Shown here: positions 47,468-59,336 of the stretch, piece after piece
How positions within the stretch are numbered: the first letter of the stretch is position 1
Layout: every line of letters starts with the position of its first letter
NCBI GenBank assembly: GCA_030066045.1
Contig: JASJCJ010000008.1
Span: forward strand, 25,921 to 89,920
Source of the DNA: Calothrix sp. MO_167.B12
GTDB lineage: Bacteria; Cyanobacteriota; Cyanobacteriia; Cyanobacteriales; Nostocaceae
Length of the DNA: 64,000 nt
Reading direction: 5' to 3'
Notes under the pieces: model-generated
Told to the model about the DNA's origin: nothing
Seen by the model: the letters and a program-made list of their open reading frames with translations, nothing else
Database searches by the model: none
Made by a program: the position numbers and the translations under genes

Positions 47468-48150
47468 GCGCCATAATGGTTAAGGAAGTAATTGTCAAAT
47501 ACAAGTTTGAGAATTGAGCATATTTACTTGTCCGTCCCAAAACCTCTACAAGTTGATACAGATAATTAGACAGATAGTTACATTTTACTAATTATCCTAC
47601 ACTCTCAACAATGAATGGCTATATTACGTAGATAGTAAATCTCTTTGTTATACAAGCATCTAGTACTCAATCATCTGATGATTATCTAGAGTAAATGTCA
47701 ATTGGTATACACTAACAGTAGTTTGAGGAGATATGTACTTACACATTTTAGGATATCATCTCTTTGGTGCTAAAGCCACTATATGAGTATAAATACGGTT
47801 AAATATTCTATTTGGGAATATATATTTACAAATTAGCGCGATCCAAATTAACCCATTCTGGGGAGGGGAAGTGAGGAACAACAACAGAGCAGGGACTCTA
47901 ACTCCATTTATTTACAGTCAAAAGACCGAAGTGCATTCATGGAAATGCGAATCACGTAGGGACTCTCAAATGAACATCCCCGTTAGGCGGCTCCTTTGGA
48001 GCATCGCTGCCTAGGGGTGAGTAACTATTAGCTGAAACGCTTTCGTGGGTTGAATATACCCGTTTTTTATCAATACCTGCATCTAGCAGGCGGTGTCAAG
48101 ATAAATTCTCGCACACCAATAAGTTTAACAAGGTTGAGAAAGGTAGAGGC
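47468..48150 (+). promoter_or_regulatory. rpoB upstream region with a structured leader
   Basis: About 680 bp without a gene. At 47978-48017 CCCCGTTAGGC can pair with GCCTAGGGG, enclosing a perfect GCTCC-TTT-GGAGC hairpin, about 130 bp before the rpoB start. GAGG at 48146 serves as ribosome binding site. The structure could be a transcribed leader; promoter position unknown. Confidence 0.4.
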
Positions 48151-51100
48151 ATGACTAACGAAACTCTGATGACACCCACCTTCTTGTTGCCCGACTTGAT
48201 TGAAATTCAGCGTGCTAGTTTTCGCTGGTTTTTGGAAGAAGGGCTGATAGAAGAGCTGAACTCCTTTAGTCCGATTACAGACTATACAGGTAAATTAGAG
48301 TTGCACTTTTTGGGTGAGAATTACAGGCTCAAAGAACCAAAATATAATGTCGAAGAGGCAAAAAGAAGAGATAGTACCTATGCAGTACAAATGTATGTTC
48401 CCACCCGCTTGATTAACAAAGAAACGGGAGAAATTAAAGAGCAGGAAGTATTTATTGGAGATTTGCCTTTGATGACAGAGCGGGGCACGTTTATTATTAA
48501 TGGTGCCGAGCGAGTAATTGTCAACCAGATTGTGCGATCGCCAGGAGTTTATTACAAATCAGAGATTGATAAAAACGGCAGACGTACCTACTCAGCTAGT
48601 TTAATTCCTAACCGGGGAGCTTGGCTCAAATTTGAAACAGACCGTAATGATTTGGTGTGGGTACGGATTGATAAAACCCGCAAATTATCAGCGCAGGTGT
48701 TATTAAAGGCATTAGGATTGTCGGATAATGAAATCTTTGATGCCCTGCGCCATCCCGAATATTTTCAAAAGACCATCGAAAAAGAAGGGCAATTTTCCGA
48801 AGAGGAAGCCTTGATGGAATTATACCGTAAGCTCCGTCCCGGTGAACCTCCCACGGTATTGGGTGGACAACAGTTATTGGATTCCCGCTTTTTCGATCCC
48901 AAACGCTATGACTTAGGAAGAGTAGGGCGTTATAAACTGAATAAAAAACTACGCCTGCAAGTACCGGATACGGTAAGGGTACTAACCCCCCAAGATATTT
49001 TAGCTGCGGTAGATTACCTGATCAACCTCGAATACGACATTGGTAATATTGATGACATTGATCACCTGGGTAATCGTCGAGTTAGGAGTGTGGGTGAACT
49101 GCTGCAAAATCAGGTGAGGGTGGGCTTAAACCGCTTAGAAAGAATTATTAGGGAACGGATGACAGTATCCGATGCTGAAGCATTAACTCCAGCCTCCCTA
49201 GTTAACCCCAAACCACTGGTGGCAGCCATCAAAGAATTCTTTGGCTCCAGCCAATTATCCCAGTTCATGGATCAAACCAATCCCCTGGCAGAATTAACCC
49301 ACAAACGCCGTTTATCTGCCTTGGGACCTGGCGGTTTAACCAGGGAAAGGGCTGGCTTTGCAGTTAGAGATATTCACCCCTCCCACTACGGTAGGATTTG
49401 CCCCATTGAAACCCCAGAAGGACCAAATGCGGGTTTGATTGGTTCCTTAGCTACCCACGCCAAGGTGAATGCCTATGGCTTTTTGGAAACTCCCTTTAGA
49501 CCTGTAGAAAATGGGCGGGTGCGGTTTGATTTACCGGCAGAATATATGACTGCCGATGAAGAAGACGATTTGCGAGTGGCTCCTGGTGACACCCAGCTAG
49601 ATGAAAATGGTTACATCCTTGGACCCCAAGTACCCGTGCGCTATCGTCAGGACTGGTCAACTACAACTCCAGAGCAAGTAGACTATGTAGCTGTTTCCCC
49701 TGTACAAATTGTATCGGTAGCTACAAGTATGATCCCCTTCCTAGAGCATGATGACGCAAACCGCGCTCTCATGGGATCGAACATGCAACGGCAGGCGGTA
49801 CCTTTGTTAAAGCCAGAACGTCCCTTAGTGGGTACGGGATTGGAAGCCCAGGCAGCCAGGGACTCAGGGATGGTAATCGTCAGCCGTACAGATGGGGATG
49901 TAACCTACGTAGATGCCAAGGAAATTCGGGTGCGTTCGAGAGTAAACCCAGATTCTACAGAAGAAAATAATCCTGGGGAGATCAGATATTTTCTCTCCAA
50001 ATACCAGCGTTCTAACCAAGATACTTGTTTGAATCAAAAGCCCTTGGTACGTATTGGCGAGCGCGTTGTGGCAGGGCAAGTCTTGGCTGATGGTTCTTCC
50101 ACCGAAGGTGGGGAGCTGGCATTGGGTCAAAATATTGTGTTGGCGTATATGCCCTGGGAAGGCTACAACTACGAAGACGCAATTTTGATTTCCGAGCGAT
50201 TGGTGCAGGATGATATCTATACCTCCATTCACATTGAGAAATATGAAATTGAGGCGCGACAAACCAAATTAGGACCGGAAGAGATTACCAGGGAAATTCC
50301 CAACGTTGGTGAAGATGCCTTGCGTAACTTGGATGAACAGGGAATCATTCGCATTGGTGCCTGGGTAGAAGCCGGGGATATTTTGGTAGGTAAGGTGACA
50401 CCGAAGGGTGAATCTGACCAACCACCGGAAGAAAAGTTATTGCGGGCAATCTTTGGTGAAAAAGCCAGGGATGTGCGGGATAATTCTTTGCGAGTGCCCA
50501 ATGGTGAGAAAGGTCGGGTGGTAGATGTGCGTGTATTTACCCGAGAACAAGGTGATGAATTACCACCAGGAGCCAACATGGTGGTGCGGGTATATGTGGC
50601 ACAGAAGCGCAAGATCCAAGTGGGCGACAAAATGGCAGGAAGACATGGGAATAAGGGGATTATTTCCCGTATATTACCCATTGAGGATATGCCTTATTTG
50701 CCCGATGGCTCGCCGGTGGATATTGTTCTTAATCCTTTGGGTGTACCTAGCCGGATGAATGTGGGGCAGGTATTTGAATGTTTATTGGGTTGGGCAGGTC
50801 AGAATTTAGGGGTGCGGTTTAAAATTACCCCCTTTGATGAAATGTATGGGGAAGAGTCATCCCGTCGCATTGTCCACGGCAAATTACAAGAAGCCAGGGA
50901 CGAGACTGGTAGAAATTGGGTGTTTAATCCAGATAATCCGGGCAAAATTATGGTCTATGACGGACGTACCGGGGAACCTTTTGACCAGCCGGTAACTGTG
51001 GGTGTGGCTTATATGTTGAAGCTGGTGCATTTGGTGGATGATAAGATTCATGCTCGGTCTACGGGTCCATATTCTTTGGTAACTCAGCAACCCCTTGGTG

Positions 51101-51483
51101 GGAAGGCACAACAGGGGGGACAGCGATTTGGGGAAATGGAGGTATGGGCTTTGGAAGCGTTTGGAGCCGCCTATACTTTGCAGGAGTTGTTAACTGTGAA
51201 GTCTGATGATATGCAGGGACGGAATGAGGCGTTAAATGCGATTGTTAAAGGGAAGGCGATTCCTCGGCCTGGTACGCCGGAGTCTTTTAAGGTGTTGATG
51301 CGGGAGTTGCAGTCTTTGGGTTTGGATATTGCTGTGCATAAGGTGGAAACCCAAACAGATGGTAGTTCTTTGGATGTGGAGGTGGATTTGATGGCGGACA
51401 ATAGTTCCCGTCGCACTCCTTCCCGTCCTACCTATGAATCCTTATCCCGGGAGTCCCTGGAGGAGGAGTCGCCATCGTCGTAA
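48151..51483 (+). CDS. rpoB: RNA polymerase beta subunit
   Basis: 1110 residues, normal for cyanobacteria. Complete with the N-terminal [20 protein letters not shown], the rifampicin-region sequence [20 protein letters not shown] and [20 protein letters not shown]. Also present are the nucleotide and beta' contacts ([20 protein letters not shown]), and the end [21 protein letters not shown]. Forms the catalytic core with RpoC1 and RpoC2. Ends with a Ser-rich tail ([20 protein letters not shown]). The next gene, rpoC1, starts 875 bp later, far more than the usual short gap. Confidence 0.98.
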   Translation: MTNETLMTPTFLLPDLIEIQRASFRWFLEEGLIEELNSFSPITDYTGKLELHFLGENYRLKEPKYNVEEAKRRDSTYAVQMYVPTRLINKETGEIKEQEVFIGDLPLMTERGTFIINGAERVIVNQIVRSPGVYYKSEIDKNGRRTYSASLIPNRGAWLKFETDRNDLVWVRIDKTRKLSAQVLLKALGLSDNEIFDALRHPEYFQKTIEKEGQFSEEEALMELYRKLRPGEPPTVLGGQQLLDSRFFDPKRYDLGRVGRYKLNKKLRLQVPDTVRVLTPQDILAAVDYLINLEYDIGNIDDIDHLGNRRVRSVGELLQNQVRVGLNRLERIIRERMTVSDAEALTPASLVNPKPLVAAIKEFFGSSQLSQFMDQTNPLAELTHKRRLSALGPGGLTRERAGFAVRDIHPSHYGRICPIETPEGPNAGLIGSLATHAKVNAYGFLETPFRPVENGRVRFDLPAEYMTADEEDDLRVAPGDTQLDENGYILGPQVPVRYRQDWSTTTPEQVDYVAVSPVQIVSVATSMIPFLEHDDANRALMGSNMQRQAVPLLKPERPLVGTGLEAQAARDSGMVIVSRTDGDVTYVDAKEIRVRSRVNPDSTEENNPGEIRYFLSKYQRSNQDTCLNQKPLVRIGERVVAGQVLADGSSTEGGELALGQNIVLAYMPWEGYNYEDAILISERLVQDDIYTSIHIEKYEIEARQTKLGPEEITREIPNVGEDALRNLDEQGIIRIGAWVEAGDILVGKVTPKGESDQPPEEKLLRAIFGEKARDVRDNSLRVPNGEKGRVVDVRVFTREQGDELPPGANMVVRVYVAQKRKIQVGDKMAGRHGNKGIISRILPIEDMPYLPDGSPVDIVLNPLGVPSRMNVGQVFECLLGWAGQNLGVRFKITPFDEMYGEESSRRIVHGKLQEARDETGRNWVFNPDNPGKIMVYDGRTGEPFDQPVTVGVAYMLKLVHLVDDKIHARSTGPYSLVTQQPLGGKAQQGGQRFGEMEVWALEAFGAAYTLQELLTVKSDDMQGRNEALNAIVKGKAIPRPGTPESFKVLMRELQSLGLDIAVHKVETQTDGSSLDVEVDLMADNSSRRTPSRPTYESLSRESLEEESPSS

Positions 51484-51632
51484 ATCAGGAGGCTATTACG
51501 GGAATCTGGTGGTTCATTGTATTAGTTCTGAATAAGTAAACAATTTTAGTGGGAGCGTCTCGCTTCCTGCTGTAGGTAAATGGACTTTCTGGCTGGCACT
51601 ACAGCAACCCAGCAAAATTAGTGCGATAGACC
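51484..51632. repeat. Composite repeat after rpoB
   Basis: TTCATTGTATTAGTTCTGAA and GTGGGAGCGTCTCGCTTCC match the block at 30669-30780. It is inserted between rpoB and the hairpin array that follows. Confidence 0.65.
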
Positions 51633-52215
51633 ACTAAGTCCACCACACCAACTTTGCTGGGTAAACCAAATTCTAGACTTCTCCTCTCCTTCTCTCTCTC
51701 TATGTTCTCTGCACATGGAGTATTTCCTTCCTCTACCCCTCAGAACTGATGTGGCAGAACACTATTACTCCACCACACCAACTTTGCTGGGTACACCAAA
51801 TTCTATACTTATCCTCTCCTTCTCTTCCTACCCTTCGGGAACGACTTCGTAGAACGTGCTCTTCGCGCCTACCCTGCACCGAAGCCACTTTGTGTCTAAT
51901 GCGGTTTTTTCCTCTACCCCTCATAACTAAATTGGTGAAGTACTAGTACTCCACCACATTAATTCTGCGGGGTAAAAAAATGTAGTGGGAGCGTCTCGCT
52001 CCCTGCTGTAAGAAGTAAGCGGGCAAGATGCCCACACTACAATAAACTATCAAAATTAATGGGACAGAGCACTAGTACTTCACCAACTTAATTCTGATGG
52101 GTAAACCAGGTTCCAAATTTATCCTCTCCTCCTATTTCTTCGCGCTCTTCGCGCCTTTGTGGTTTTTTCTTCTACCCCTCAGAACTAATGTGGCGGAACA
52201 CTAGTAGTACTTTTC
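51633..52215. repeat. Tandem array of hairpin (MITE-like) units in the rpoB-rpoC1 gap
   Basis: Four imperfect units of about 130-180 bp start at about 51633, 51765, 51945 and 52074. Each opens with a variant of CTCCACCACACCAACTTTGC and three close with a variant of CCCCTCAGAACTAATGTGG, which are inverted repeats of each other. The third unit is interrupted by the GGGAGCGTCTCGCTCCC composite repeat (51964-52075). The inner parts are C/T-rich. Confidence 0.7.
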
Positions 52216-52242
52216 ATTAGTTTTGAGGGCTAGGTAACTAAC

Positions 52243-52308
52243 AGATCCCCGACTTCTAAATCAATAACCGCTCTTTGTAGCTATTTCGAGGATAGAAGTT
52301 GGGGATCT
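52243..52308. repeat. Dispersed hairpin upstream of rpoC1
   Basis: AGATCCCCGACTTCTA pairs with TAGAAGTTGGGGATCT (15 of 16 positions) around a loop shared with the element at 15111-15174. It ends 50 bp before the rpoC1 start codon. Confidence 0.7.
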
Positions 52309-52358
52309 CTCCCACCAAATCTTCTACATACTTGATAATTTCATATTCCATCGATTCT

Positions 52359-54236
52359 ATGAGACACGCTCAAAATAATCAGTTTGACTATGTGAAAATT
52401 GGCTTGGCATCACCAGAGCGGATTCGGCAATGGGGAGAGCGAACTTTGCCCAATGGTCAGGTGGTGGGTGAGGTAACGAAGCCAGAAACTATTAACTACC
52501 GGACTTTAAAGCCGGAGATGGATGGTTTGTTCTGTGAGCGGATTTTTGGTCCGGCGAAGGATTGGGAATGTCACTGTGGTAAGTACAAGAGAGTGCGCCA
52601 CCGAGGTATTGTTTGCGAACGTTGTGGGGTGGAGGTGACGGAGTCGCGGGTGCGTCGTCACCGCATGGGTTACATTAAGTTGGCTGCACCAGTGGCTCAT
52701 GTGTGGTATCTCAAGGGTATTCCCAGTTATATTGCTATTCTGCTGGATATGCCTCTACGGGATGTGGAGCAGATTGTCTATTTTAATTCCTATGTGGTTC
52801 TCAGCCCGGGGAATGCGGAAACTCTGACTTATAAACAGTTGTTGAGTGAAGATCAATGGCTGGAGATTGAGGACCAAATTTATAGTGAAGATTCTGAGCT
52901 GGTGGGAGTAGAGGTAGGTATTGGAGCGGAAGCTTTATTGCGCCTGCTGGCTGATATTGAATTGGAGCAGGAAGCTGAAAGTTTGCGAGAAAATATTACT
53001 TCGGCTAAGGGTCAAAAGCGGGCAAAGTTAATTAAGCGTTTGCGGGTAATTGACAATTTTATTGCTACGGGTTCCCAGCCGGAGTGGATGGTAATGGCAG
53101 TGATTCCTGTGATTCCTCCTGATTTACGTCCTATGGTGCAGTTGGATGGGGGACGGTTTGCCACTAGTGATTTGAATGATTTGTATCGCCGGGTAATTAA
53201 CCGTAATAACCGTTTGGCAAGGTTGCAGGAAATTCTCGCTCCGGAAATTATTGTGCGGAATGAGAAGCGGATGCTGCAAGAAGCAGTGGATGCTTTGATT
53301 GATAATGGCCGACGGGGACGTACTGTGGTAGGGGCGAATAATCGTCCTTTAAAGTCTTTGTCTGACATTATTGAGGGTAAGCAGGGACGTTTCCGGCAGA
53401 ATTTGTTGGGTAAACGGGTGGATTATTCTGGTCGTTCTGTAATTGTGGTGGGACCGAAGTTAAGTATTCACCAGTGCGGTTTGCCCAGGGAAATGGCGAT
53501 TGAGTTATTCCAGCCTTTTGTGATTAATCGCTTGATTCGCAGTGGGATGGTGAATAATATCAAGGCTGCGAAGAAATTGATATCTCGCTCTGACCCCAGT
53601 GTTTGGGATGTCCTAGAAGAGGTGATTGAGGGACACCCGGTAATGCTCAACCGGGCACCAACCCTACACCGTTTAGGTATTCAGGCGTTTGAACCAATTT
53701 TGGTAGAAGGACGGGCAATTCAATTGCATCCTTTGGTATGTCCGGCATTTAATGCTGACTTTGATGGAGACCAAATGGCGGTTCACGTACCATTGTCCTT
53801 GGAGTCTCAATCAGAAGCCCGGTTGTTGATGCTGGCATCTAATAATATTCTGTCTCCGGCTACTGGTAAGCCCATTGTTACACCCAGCCAAGATATGGTA
53901 CTAGGGGCATATTATTTAACCGCAGAAAACCCAGATGCGACTAAGGGAGCGGGGGGATATTTTGCGTCTTTAGATGATGTGATTATGGCCTATGAACAGG
54001 ACATCTTGGATTTACACGCTTACATCTGGGTCCGTTATGACGGAGAAGTGGACAGTGGGGAACCTGACAACGAACCCCAGGAAGAAGTGAAGCATGATGA
54101 TGGTACCCGTACCGTTATCTATAAATCTCGCCGGGTGAGGGAAGATGCCCAAGGAAATTTAATTTCTCAGTATATAAACACAACTCCTGGTCGCGTTATT
54201 TACAATAACGCGATTCAAGAGGCGATCGCAAGTTAA
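52359..54236 (+). CDS. rpoC1: RNA polymerase gamma subunit (N-terminal part of beta')
   Basis: About 625 residues from the ATG at 52359 ([20 protein letters not shown]); the frame is open 20 codons upstream over repeat DNA and should not be used. Zinc site [20 protein letters not shown] near residue 70. Active-site magnesium motif [12 protein letters not shown] near residue 465. Template-contact sequence [15 protein letters not shown] lies before it. As in all cyanobacteria, beta' is divided into RpoC1 and RpoC2. A 116-bp gap with short repeats separates it from rpoC2. Confidence 0.97.
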   Translation: MRHAQNNQFDYVKIGLASPERIRQWGERTLPNGQVVGEVTKPETINYRTLKPEMDGLFCERIFGPAKDWECHCGKYKRVRHRGIVCERCGVEVTESRVRRHRMGYIKLAAPVAHVWYLKGIPSYIAILLDMPLRDVEQIVYFNSYVVLSPGNAETLTYKQLLSEDQWLEIEDQIYSEDSELVGVEVGIGAEALLRLLADIELEQEAESLRENITSAKGQKRAKLIKRLRVIDNFIATGSQPEWMVMAVIPVIPPDLRPMVQLDGGRFATSDLNDLYRRVINRNNRLARLQEILAPEIIVRNEKRMLQEAVDALIDNGRRGRTVVGANNRPLKSLSDIIEGKQGRFRQNLLGKRVDYSGRSVIVVGPKLSIHQCGLPREMAIELFQPFVINRLIRSGMVNNIKAAKKLISRSDPSVWDVLEEVIEGHPVMLNRAPTLHRLGIQAFEPILVEGRAIQLHPLVCPAFNADFDGDQMAVHVPLSLESQSEARLLMLASNNILSPATGKPIVTPSQDMVLGAYYLTAENPDATKGAGGYFASLDDVIMAYEQDILDLHAYIWVRYDGEVDSGEPDNEPQEEVKHDDGTRTVIYKSRRVREDAQGNLISQYINTTPGRVIYNNAIQEAIAS

Positions 54237-54243
54237 TGAATAG

Positions 54244-54270
54244 GAGTTGGGAGTTGGGAGTTGGGAGTTC
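54244..54270. repeat. Tandem heptamer GAGTTGG between rpoC1 and rpoC2
   Basis: Three full copies and a partial copy of GAGTTGG begin 8 bp after the rpoC1 stop. Further ACTGATAACTGAT-type repeats follow before rpoC2. Confidence 0.7.
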
Positions 54271-54352
54271 AAAACTCACCATACTCCAAACCCCACAACC
54301 TCTCCCACAGGTAGCTAACTGATAACTGATCACTGATAACTGATAACGACTC

Positions 54353-57300
54353 ATGACTAATGAAAAGATGGTTTTTCGGAATCGGGTTGTTGATAAAGGT
54401 CAACTGAGAAAGTTAATTTCTTGGTCATTTAACAACTATGGTACGGCGCGAACTGCTGTCATGGCGGACAAATTAAAGGATTTAGGGTTCCGCTACGCCA
54501 CCAGAGCCGGGGTTTCCATTAGTGTGGATGATTTGATGGTGCCCCCCTCCAAGCGATCGCTTTTGGATGAGGCAGAGGCGGAAATTCGTTCCACGGAGGA
54601 ACGCTATCAACGGGGTGAAATTACGGAAGTTGAACGTTTCCAAAAGGTAATTGACACCTGGAATGGTACTAGTGAAGCCCTGAAAGATGAGGTGGTAAAA
54701 CACTTCAAACAAACCAATCCCCTCAACTCCGTTTATATGATGGCATTCTCTGGTGCGCGGGGTAATATTTCCCAGGTAAGGCAGTTGGTGGGAATGCGGG
54801 GATTGATGGCAGATCCCCAAGGGGAAATTATTGACCTACCGATCAAAACTAACTTCCGGGAAGGGTTGACGGTGACGGAATATATGATTTCTGCTTACGG
54901 TGCAAGAAAAGGATTGGTGGATACTGCTCTGCGGACGGCAGATTCTGGTTACCTGACTCGCCGACTGGTGGATGTATCCCAGGATGTGATTATTCGGGAA
55001 ATTGACTGCGGTACCACCGAAGGAATTCCCATCACAGCCATGAAGGAAGGTAATAAGACTTTAATTCCCCTGGCTACCCGTCTCATGGGTAGGGTGTTGG
55101 CAAGAGATGTAATCCATCCTACCACCAGTGAAGTGATCGCAGAGCGAAATACACCCATGGACGAAGACCTGGCAGCGACCATTGAGAAGGCGGGTGTCCA
55201 GGAAGTAATGGTGCGATCGCCTTTGACTTGTGAGGCGGCTCGTTCGGTTTGTCAACATTGCTACGGTTGGAGTTTGGCACACGCGAAAATGGTGGACTTG
55301 GGTGAAGCAGTAGGAATTATTGCTGCCCAGAGTATTGGCGAACCAGGTACCCAGTTGACTATGCGTACATTCCACACCGGGGGTGTGTTCACTGGTGAGG
55401 TGGCGAAACAAGTACGGGCGGAAATTGATGGTACTATTCGTATCCCTAGCAAGTTGAAGACTAGGGCATTCCGCACCCGCCACGGTGAAGATGCTCTGTA
55501 TGTAGAAGTCAATGGTTCCATGAGTTTGGAGGCGGCAACGGGTAATAGTAAACATAATAAGGAGATTCCTGTTACCCAAGGTTCTACTCTTTACATTGGC
55601 AATGGCAAACAAGTCCAGAAAGGACAGCTACTGGCGGAGGTGGCTTTAGGGGGACGTACCACTAGGGTGAATACAGAAAAAGCTGTCAAAGATGTAGCTT
55701 CTGACTTGGCTGGAGAGGTGAAGTTTGCTGATGTTGTCCCGGAACAAAAAACTGACCGCCAAGGTAATACTACTACTACCGCAGCTAAAGGGGGTTTGAT
55801 TTGGGTCCTATCTGGGGAGGTTTATAATTTGCCCCCAGGTGCGGAATTAGTGGTTAAAAATAATGAAAAAATTGATACCAATGGGGTATTAGCAGAAACC
55901 AAGCTGACTACTGTTCATGGTGGTGTAGTCAGGTTGCCAGAATCAGTTCCCGGTAAAAGTACCAGAGAAATTGAAATTATTACCGCCTCTGTGGTTTTAG
56001 ACCAAGCAACGGTAACGGTTCAAAGCCACCAAGGTCGTAATAATTACTTAGTTACCACAGGTAATAATCAACAGTTTAACCTTAGAGCCACCCCAGGAAC
56101 AAAAGTTCAAAATGGGCAAGTGGTGGCGGAATTAATTGATGACCATTACCGCACCAACACCGGGGGATTAATCAAGTATGCCGGGGTAGAGGTTCAGAAA
56201 AAAGGTAAGGCGAAACAGGGTTATGAAGTGGTTCAGGGCGGTACTCTGCTGTGGATACCCGAAGAAACCCATGAGGTGAATAAAGATATTTCCCTACTGC
56301 TAGTAGAAGATGGTCAATACATCGAAGCTAGCACCGAGATTGTCAAAGATATCTTCTGCCAAACTAATGGTGTGGTGGAAGTTACCCAGAAAAATGATAT
56401 TTTACGGGAAGTGGTGGTGAAGCCTGGGGAACTGCTGATGGTAGATGATCCAGAGGCAGTGATGGGTAAAGATGATACCTTTATTCAACCTGGGGAAGAG
56501 TTTTTGGGACAAACCTTCACGGAATTGCGCTACATCCAGTATGTAGAATCTCCAGAGGGACCAGCAATATTAAGCCGTCCAGTGGTTGAGTTCCCCGTAC
56601 CCAACCAACCAGATGTGCCATCCACCACCTCAGTTAGTCAGCAAACTGGGCGCTCCATTGAATTGCGGGCGGTACAACGCTTACCATACAAAGATTCTGA
56701 GCGAGTCAAGTCTGTGGAAGGAGTGGAGTTACTCCGTACCCAACTGGTATTAGACATTGAAACTGAAGCCGAACAAGAGCATAGTGCTTCTCCCCTGGCA
56801 GCTGACATTGAATTGACCGTGGATGAAGAAAATCCAGAAATTCAACGCCTACAAATGGTGATTTTGGAATCCTTGATTGTGCGTCGGGACATTGCTGCGG
56901 ATGCCACTCAAGGTAGTACCCATACTAATCTGGAAGTTAAGGAAGGGGATACTATTCTCCCCGATGGAGTGGTGGCAAGGACTCAAATTCTCTGTAAAGA
57001 GGGGGGTATTGTCCGCAGCTTAAAAAAAGGAGCGGAGCCAGTTCGCCGCTGCCTAGTGTTGCGGCAGCAAGATATGGTAGACATTGAGACCAAAACTAAG
57101 CCCCAGGTGAAAGCTGGTGACTTGATGGTTGAGGGTATAGAAATTGCAGGGGGTCAATTTACGAGGGAATCTGGACAAGTAATAGATGTGAAAACATCTG
57201 CTGCTGGTGCTAGTGGTGATGATTCTGCCTTAGCTACTCAAAACTATACCGTTACCATTCGTAGTGGTCGTCCTTACCGTGTCAGTCCTGGTGCTGTGTT

Positions 57301-58375
57301 GCAAATAGAAGACGGGGATTTAGTACAACGGGGTGATAACTTAGTACTATTAGTATTTGAACGGGCTAAAACCGGGGATATCATTCAAGGATTACCCAGA
57401 ATTGAAGAACTACTAGAAGCTCGTAAGCCCAAAGAAGCTTGTATCCTGGCAAAACGGGCTGGGGAGTTGAAAGTAGTGTATAGTGATGGGGATGAAGCGA
57501 TCGCTCTAAAGATAGCAGAATCCAGTGGGGTGGTTACGGATTATCCCCTAGGCCCGGGACAAAACTTAATTATCCCAGATGGGGACATGGTGAGTGCGGG
57601 GCAACCGATTACCGATGGTCCTTCTAATCCCCATGAGATTTTAGAGACTTTCTTTAATCTGGGTTCTGAGGATGGGGTTTATGCTTGTGCTAATCATGCC
57701 CTGCAAAAGGTACAAACTTTCTTGGTGAATGAGGTGCAGTCTGTGTACCAGTCTCAAGGGATTGATATTGCTGACAAACACATTGAGGTGATTGTGCGGC
57801 AGATGACTGCGAAGGTGCGGATTGATGATGGTGGTGACACTACTATGTTGCCGGGAGAATTAATCGAACTGCGCCAAGTGGAGCAAGTCAATGAAGCAAT
57901 GGCAATTACTGGTGGTGCAAGGGCACAGTATACCCCCGTACTTTTGGGTATTACCAAGGCATCTTTGAATACTGATAGCTTTATTTCTGCTGCTTCTTTC
58001 CAGGAAACCACTAGGGTATTAACTGAGGCGGCCATTGAAGGTAAATCTGACTGGTTGCGGGGCTTAAAAGAAAACGTGATTATTGGACGTTTGATTCCCG
58101 CTGGTACTGGCTTTAATGCTTATGAGGAACCCAGTCCCATTGATGATTATGCCACAGACTTGACCAATGGGGTTTTGGATGAAGTGGACGATCCGTTGGA
58201 TATGGTTCTTGATGACCGCACCGCTCGCAGTTATCATTTAGATTCCCCTAATATGGGGGATTCTGGGTTTCTGAGCAGACGCACGGAGCCATCTATTTTA
58301 GATGATGAGTTTATTGCTGATGAAGTAGCGGATCTTACTAATTCGGATGACTATGAACCCGATAGTTTTGAGTAA
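54353..58375 (+). CDS. rpoC2: RNA polymerase beta' subunit (C-terminal part)
   Basis: 1340 residues. It carries the bridge-helix and trigger-loop regions: [20 protein letters not shown] near residue 132, and [20 protein letters not shown] near 335, followed by the large cyanobacterial SI3 insertion (roughly 350-1000, beta-strand-rich sandwich-barrel repeats). The C-terminal jaw and clamp parts include [20 protein letters not shown] and [11 protein letters not shown] second ATG four codons in is possible. A strong terminator follows the stop codon, so this is the end of the rpo operon. Confidence 0.97.
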   Translation: MTNEKMVFRNRVVDKGQLRKLISWSFNNYGTARTAVMADKLKDLGFRYATRAGVSISVDDLMVPPSKRSLLDEAEAEIRSTEERYQRGEITEVERFQKVIDTWNGTSEALKDEVVKHFKQTNPLNSVYMMAFSGARGNISQVRQLVGMRGLMADPQGEIIDLPIKTNFREGLTVTEYMISAYGARKGLVDTALRTADSGYLTRRLVDVSQDVIIREIDCGTTEGIPITAMKEGNKTLIPLATRLMGRVLARDVIHPTTSEVIAERNTPMDEDLAATIEKAGVQEVMVRSPLTCEAARSVCQHCYGWSLAHAKMVDLGEAVGIIAAQSIGEPGTQLTMRTFHTGGVFTGEVAKQVRAEIDGTIRIPSKLKTRAFRTRHGEDALYVEVNGSMSLEAATGNSKHNKEIPVTQGSTLYIGNGKQVQKGQLLAEVALGGRTTRVNTEKAVKDVASDLAGEVKFADVVPEQKTDRQGNTTTTAAKGGLIWVLSGEVYNLPPGAELVVKNNEKIDTNGVLAETKLTTVHGGVVRLPESVPGKSTREIEIITASVVLDQATVTVQSHQGRNNYLVTTGNNQQFNLRATPGTKVQNGQVVAELIDDHYRTNTGGLIKYAGVEVQKKGKAKQGYEVVQGGTLLWIPEETHEVNKDISLLLVEDGQYIEASTEIVKDIFCQTNGVVEVTQKNDILREVVVKPGELLMVDDPEAVMGKDDTFIQPGEEFLGQTFTELRYIQYVESPEGPAILSRPVVEFPVPNQPDVPSTTSVSQQTGRSIELRAVQRLPYKDSERVKSVEGVELLRTQLVLDIETEAEQEHSASPLAADIELTVDEENPEIQRLQMVILESLIVRRDIAADATQGSTHTNLEVKEGDTILPDGVVARTQILCKEGGIVRSLKKGAEPVRRCLVLRQQDMVDIETKTKPQVKAGDLMVEGIEIAGGQFTRESGQVIDVKTSAAGASGDDSALATQNYTVTIRSGRPYRVSPGAVLQIEDGDLVQRGDNLVLLVFERAKTGDIIQGLPRIEELLEARKPKEACILAKRAGELKVVYSDGDEAIALKIAESSGVVTDYPLGPGQNLIIPDGDMVSAGQPITDGPSNPHEILETFFNLGSEDGVYACANHALQKVQTFLVNEVQSVYQSQGIDIADKHIEVIVRQMTAKVRIDDGGDTTMLPGELIELRQVEQVNEAMAITGGARAQYTPVLLGITKASLNTDSFISAASFQETTRVLTEAAIEGKSDWLRGLKENVIIGRLIPAGTGFNAYEEPSPIDDYATDLTNGVLDEVDDPLDMVLDDRTARSYHLDSPNMGDSGFLSRRTEPSILDDEFIADEVADLTNSDDYEPDSFE

Positions 58376-58393
58376 ATTTCCTAGTTGAATTTT

Positions 58394-58427
58394 AGAGTTC
58401 CCAGATACAAATTGGGAACTCTTTTTT
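58394..58427 (+). terminator. Rho-independent terminator of the rpo operon
   Basis: GAGTTCCCA pairs with TGGGAACTC over a 9-nt loop, followed by TTTTTT, 19 bp after the rpoC2 stop. Confidence 0.88.
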
Positions 58428-58454
58428 GATGGAAGATCTGTAGTGATCAATTAA

Positions 58455-58557
58455 TACCAATTCAAATAATGTTTGCGACACATAAATTAAATTACTCGTA
58501 GGGGTTTAGCAGTGCTAAACCCCTACCCATCTGTCGCATTCTTTTTTCAAATTGGTA
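58455..58557. repeat. Inverted-repeat element with a 29-bp central palindrome
   Basis: 103 bp with ends TACCAATT and AATTGGTA; the outer arms pair imperfectly over about 26 bp (both reach TGCGACA/TGTCGCA). Its centre, 58498-58526, is GTAGGGGTTTAGCA, G, TGCTAAACCCCTAC, a perfect palindrome. The right half is repeated at the left edge of the window. Confidence 0.8.
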
Positions 58558-58714
58558 TAATTCATAATTTAACCTGAGTTCGGGATCAGCTGAAACCCTC
58601 ATTATACGGTTGCTTGATTCTGGGATATGTCAACGTGTTTGTGTCGTTTGGGTCATTCAAGGTTAAATAAACCGGGATTACCCAAACTGAGGTTAATTTA
58701 TCTAACATTAACGT

Positions 58715-58747
58715 GAGTTCGGAGTTCGGAGTTCGGAGTTCGGAGTT
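58715..58747. repeat. Tandem heptamer GAGTTCG
   Basis: Four copies and a partial fifth of GAGTTCG (STRR type), downstream of the rpo operon. The rest of 58558-58919 holds no gene. Confidence 0.8.
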
Positions 58748-58919
58748 AAAATTTACCTGAACTCTGTCGAACTCACACTGATTTACTAAGTTTAGGTTAA
58801 TTGTTGAGTTTATTCTCAACTATTTGGGAAGTGACTCCTCACTTGAATTGTACAAATCCTTGATTTATAAGGGTTTTAGCATCAAAATTTCGTCGAACTC
58901 ACGTTAACATTACTTATTT

Positions 58920-59336
58920 CTAGACATCCCAATCATCTCCTACTCTTTCCATGAGGCGATTTAAGATTGTAAGTCCTTGTGGATTGACAACTGTGAGGCG
59001 GATAAAGCTTGGATCTTTTGGTTGGTGGGCAATGATGTATTCGTGATTACCATTTTTGAAGGTATAAGTATAACGTTGTTTGTTCCCTGAGATTGTAGGA
59101 TTTTTCAATTCAAGAGAAGAACCATTTTTTCTATTCTGAGCCTGATATGTATAAGCACCAAATTCGTCTAATTTCAGCCAAACAACCCATTGCTGACTTG
59201 CATCCATGAAAGCTCCTTTTGGGCGATTAAAATCTGTAGGCATTGCCGATGCAGTTAATGGATTTAGAGCAATATCTGTAATTGCAGGTGTTCCTAAACC
59301 GAGAATAGATACTAAGGCAATGGCTTTGATATTCAT
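58920..59336 (-). CDS. Small exported hypothetical protein
   Basis: 138 residues with a signal peptide (MNIKAIALVSILGLGTPAIT and on, likely cut after LTASA). The mature part of about 100 residues has alternating strands (YTYTFKNGNHEYIIAHQPKD) and ends with VGDDWDV. It has no recognised domain and no cysteine. Stands alone. Confidence 0.65.
   Translation of the reverse strand: MNIKAIALVSILGLGTPAITDIALNPLTASAMPTDFNRPKGAFMDASQQWVVWLKLDEFGAYTYQAQNRKNGSSLELKNPTISGNKQRYTYTFKNGNHEYIIAHQPKDPSFIRLTVVNPQGLTILNRLMERVGDDWDV

Noticed and set aside
55061..55612. 183-codon antisense frame in rpoC2
   Set aside because: Shadow of a highly conserved gene; codon pattern follows the rpoC2 frame.
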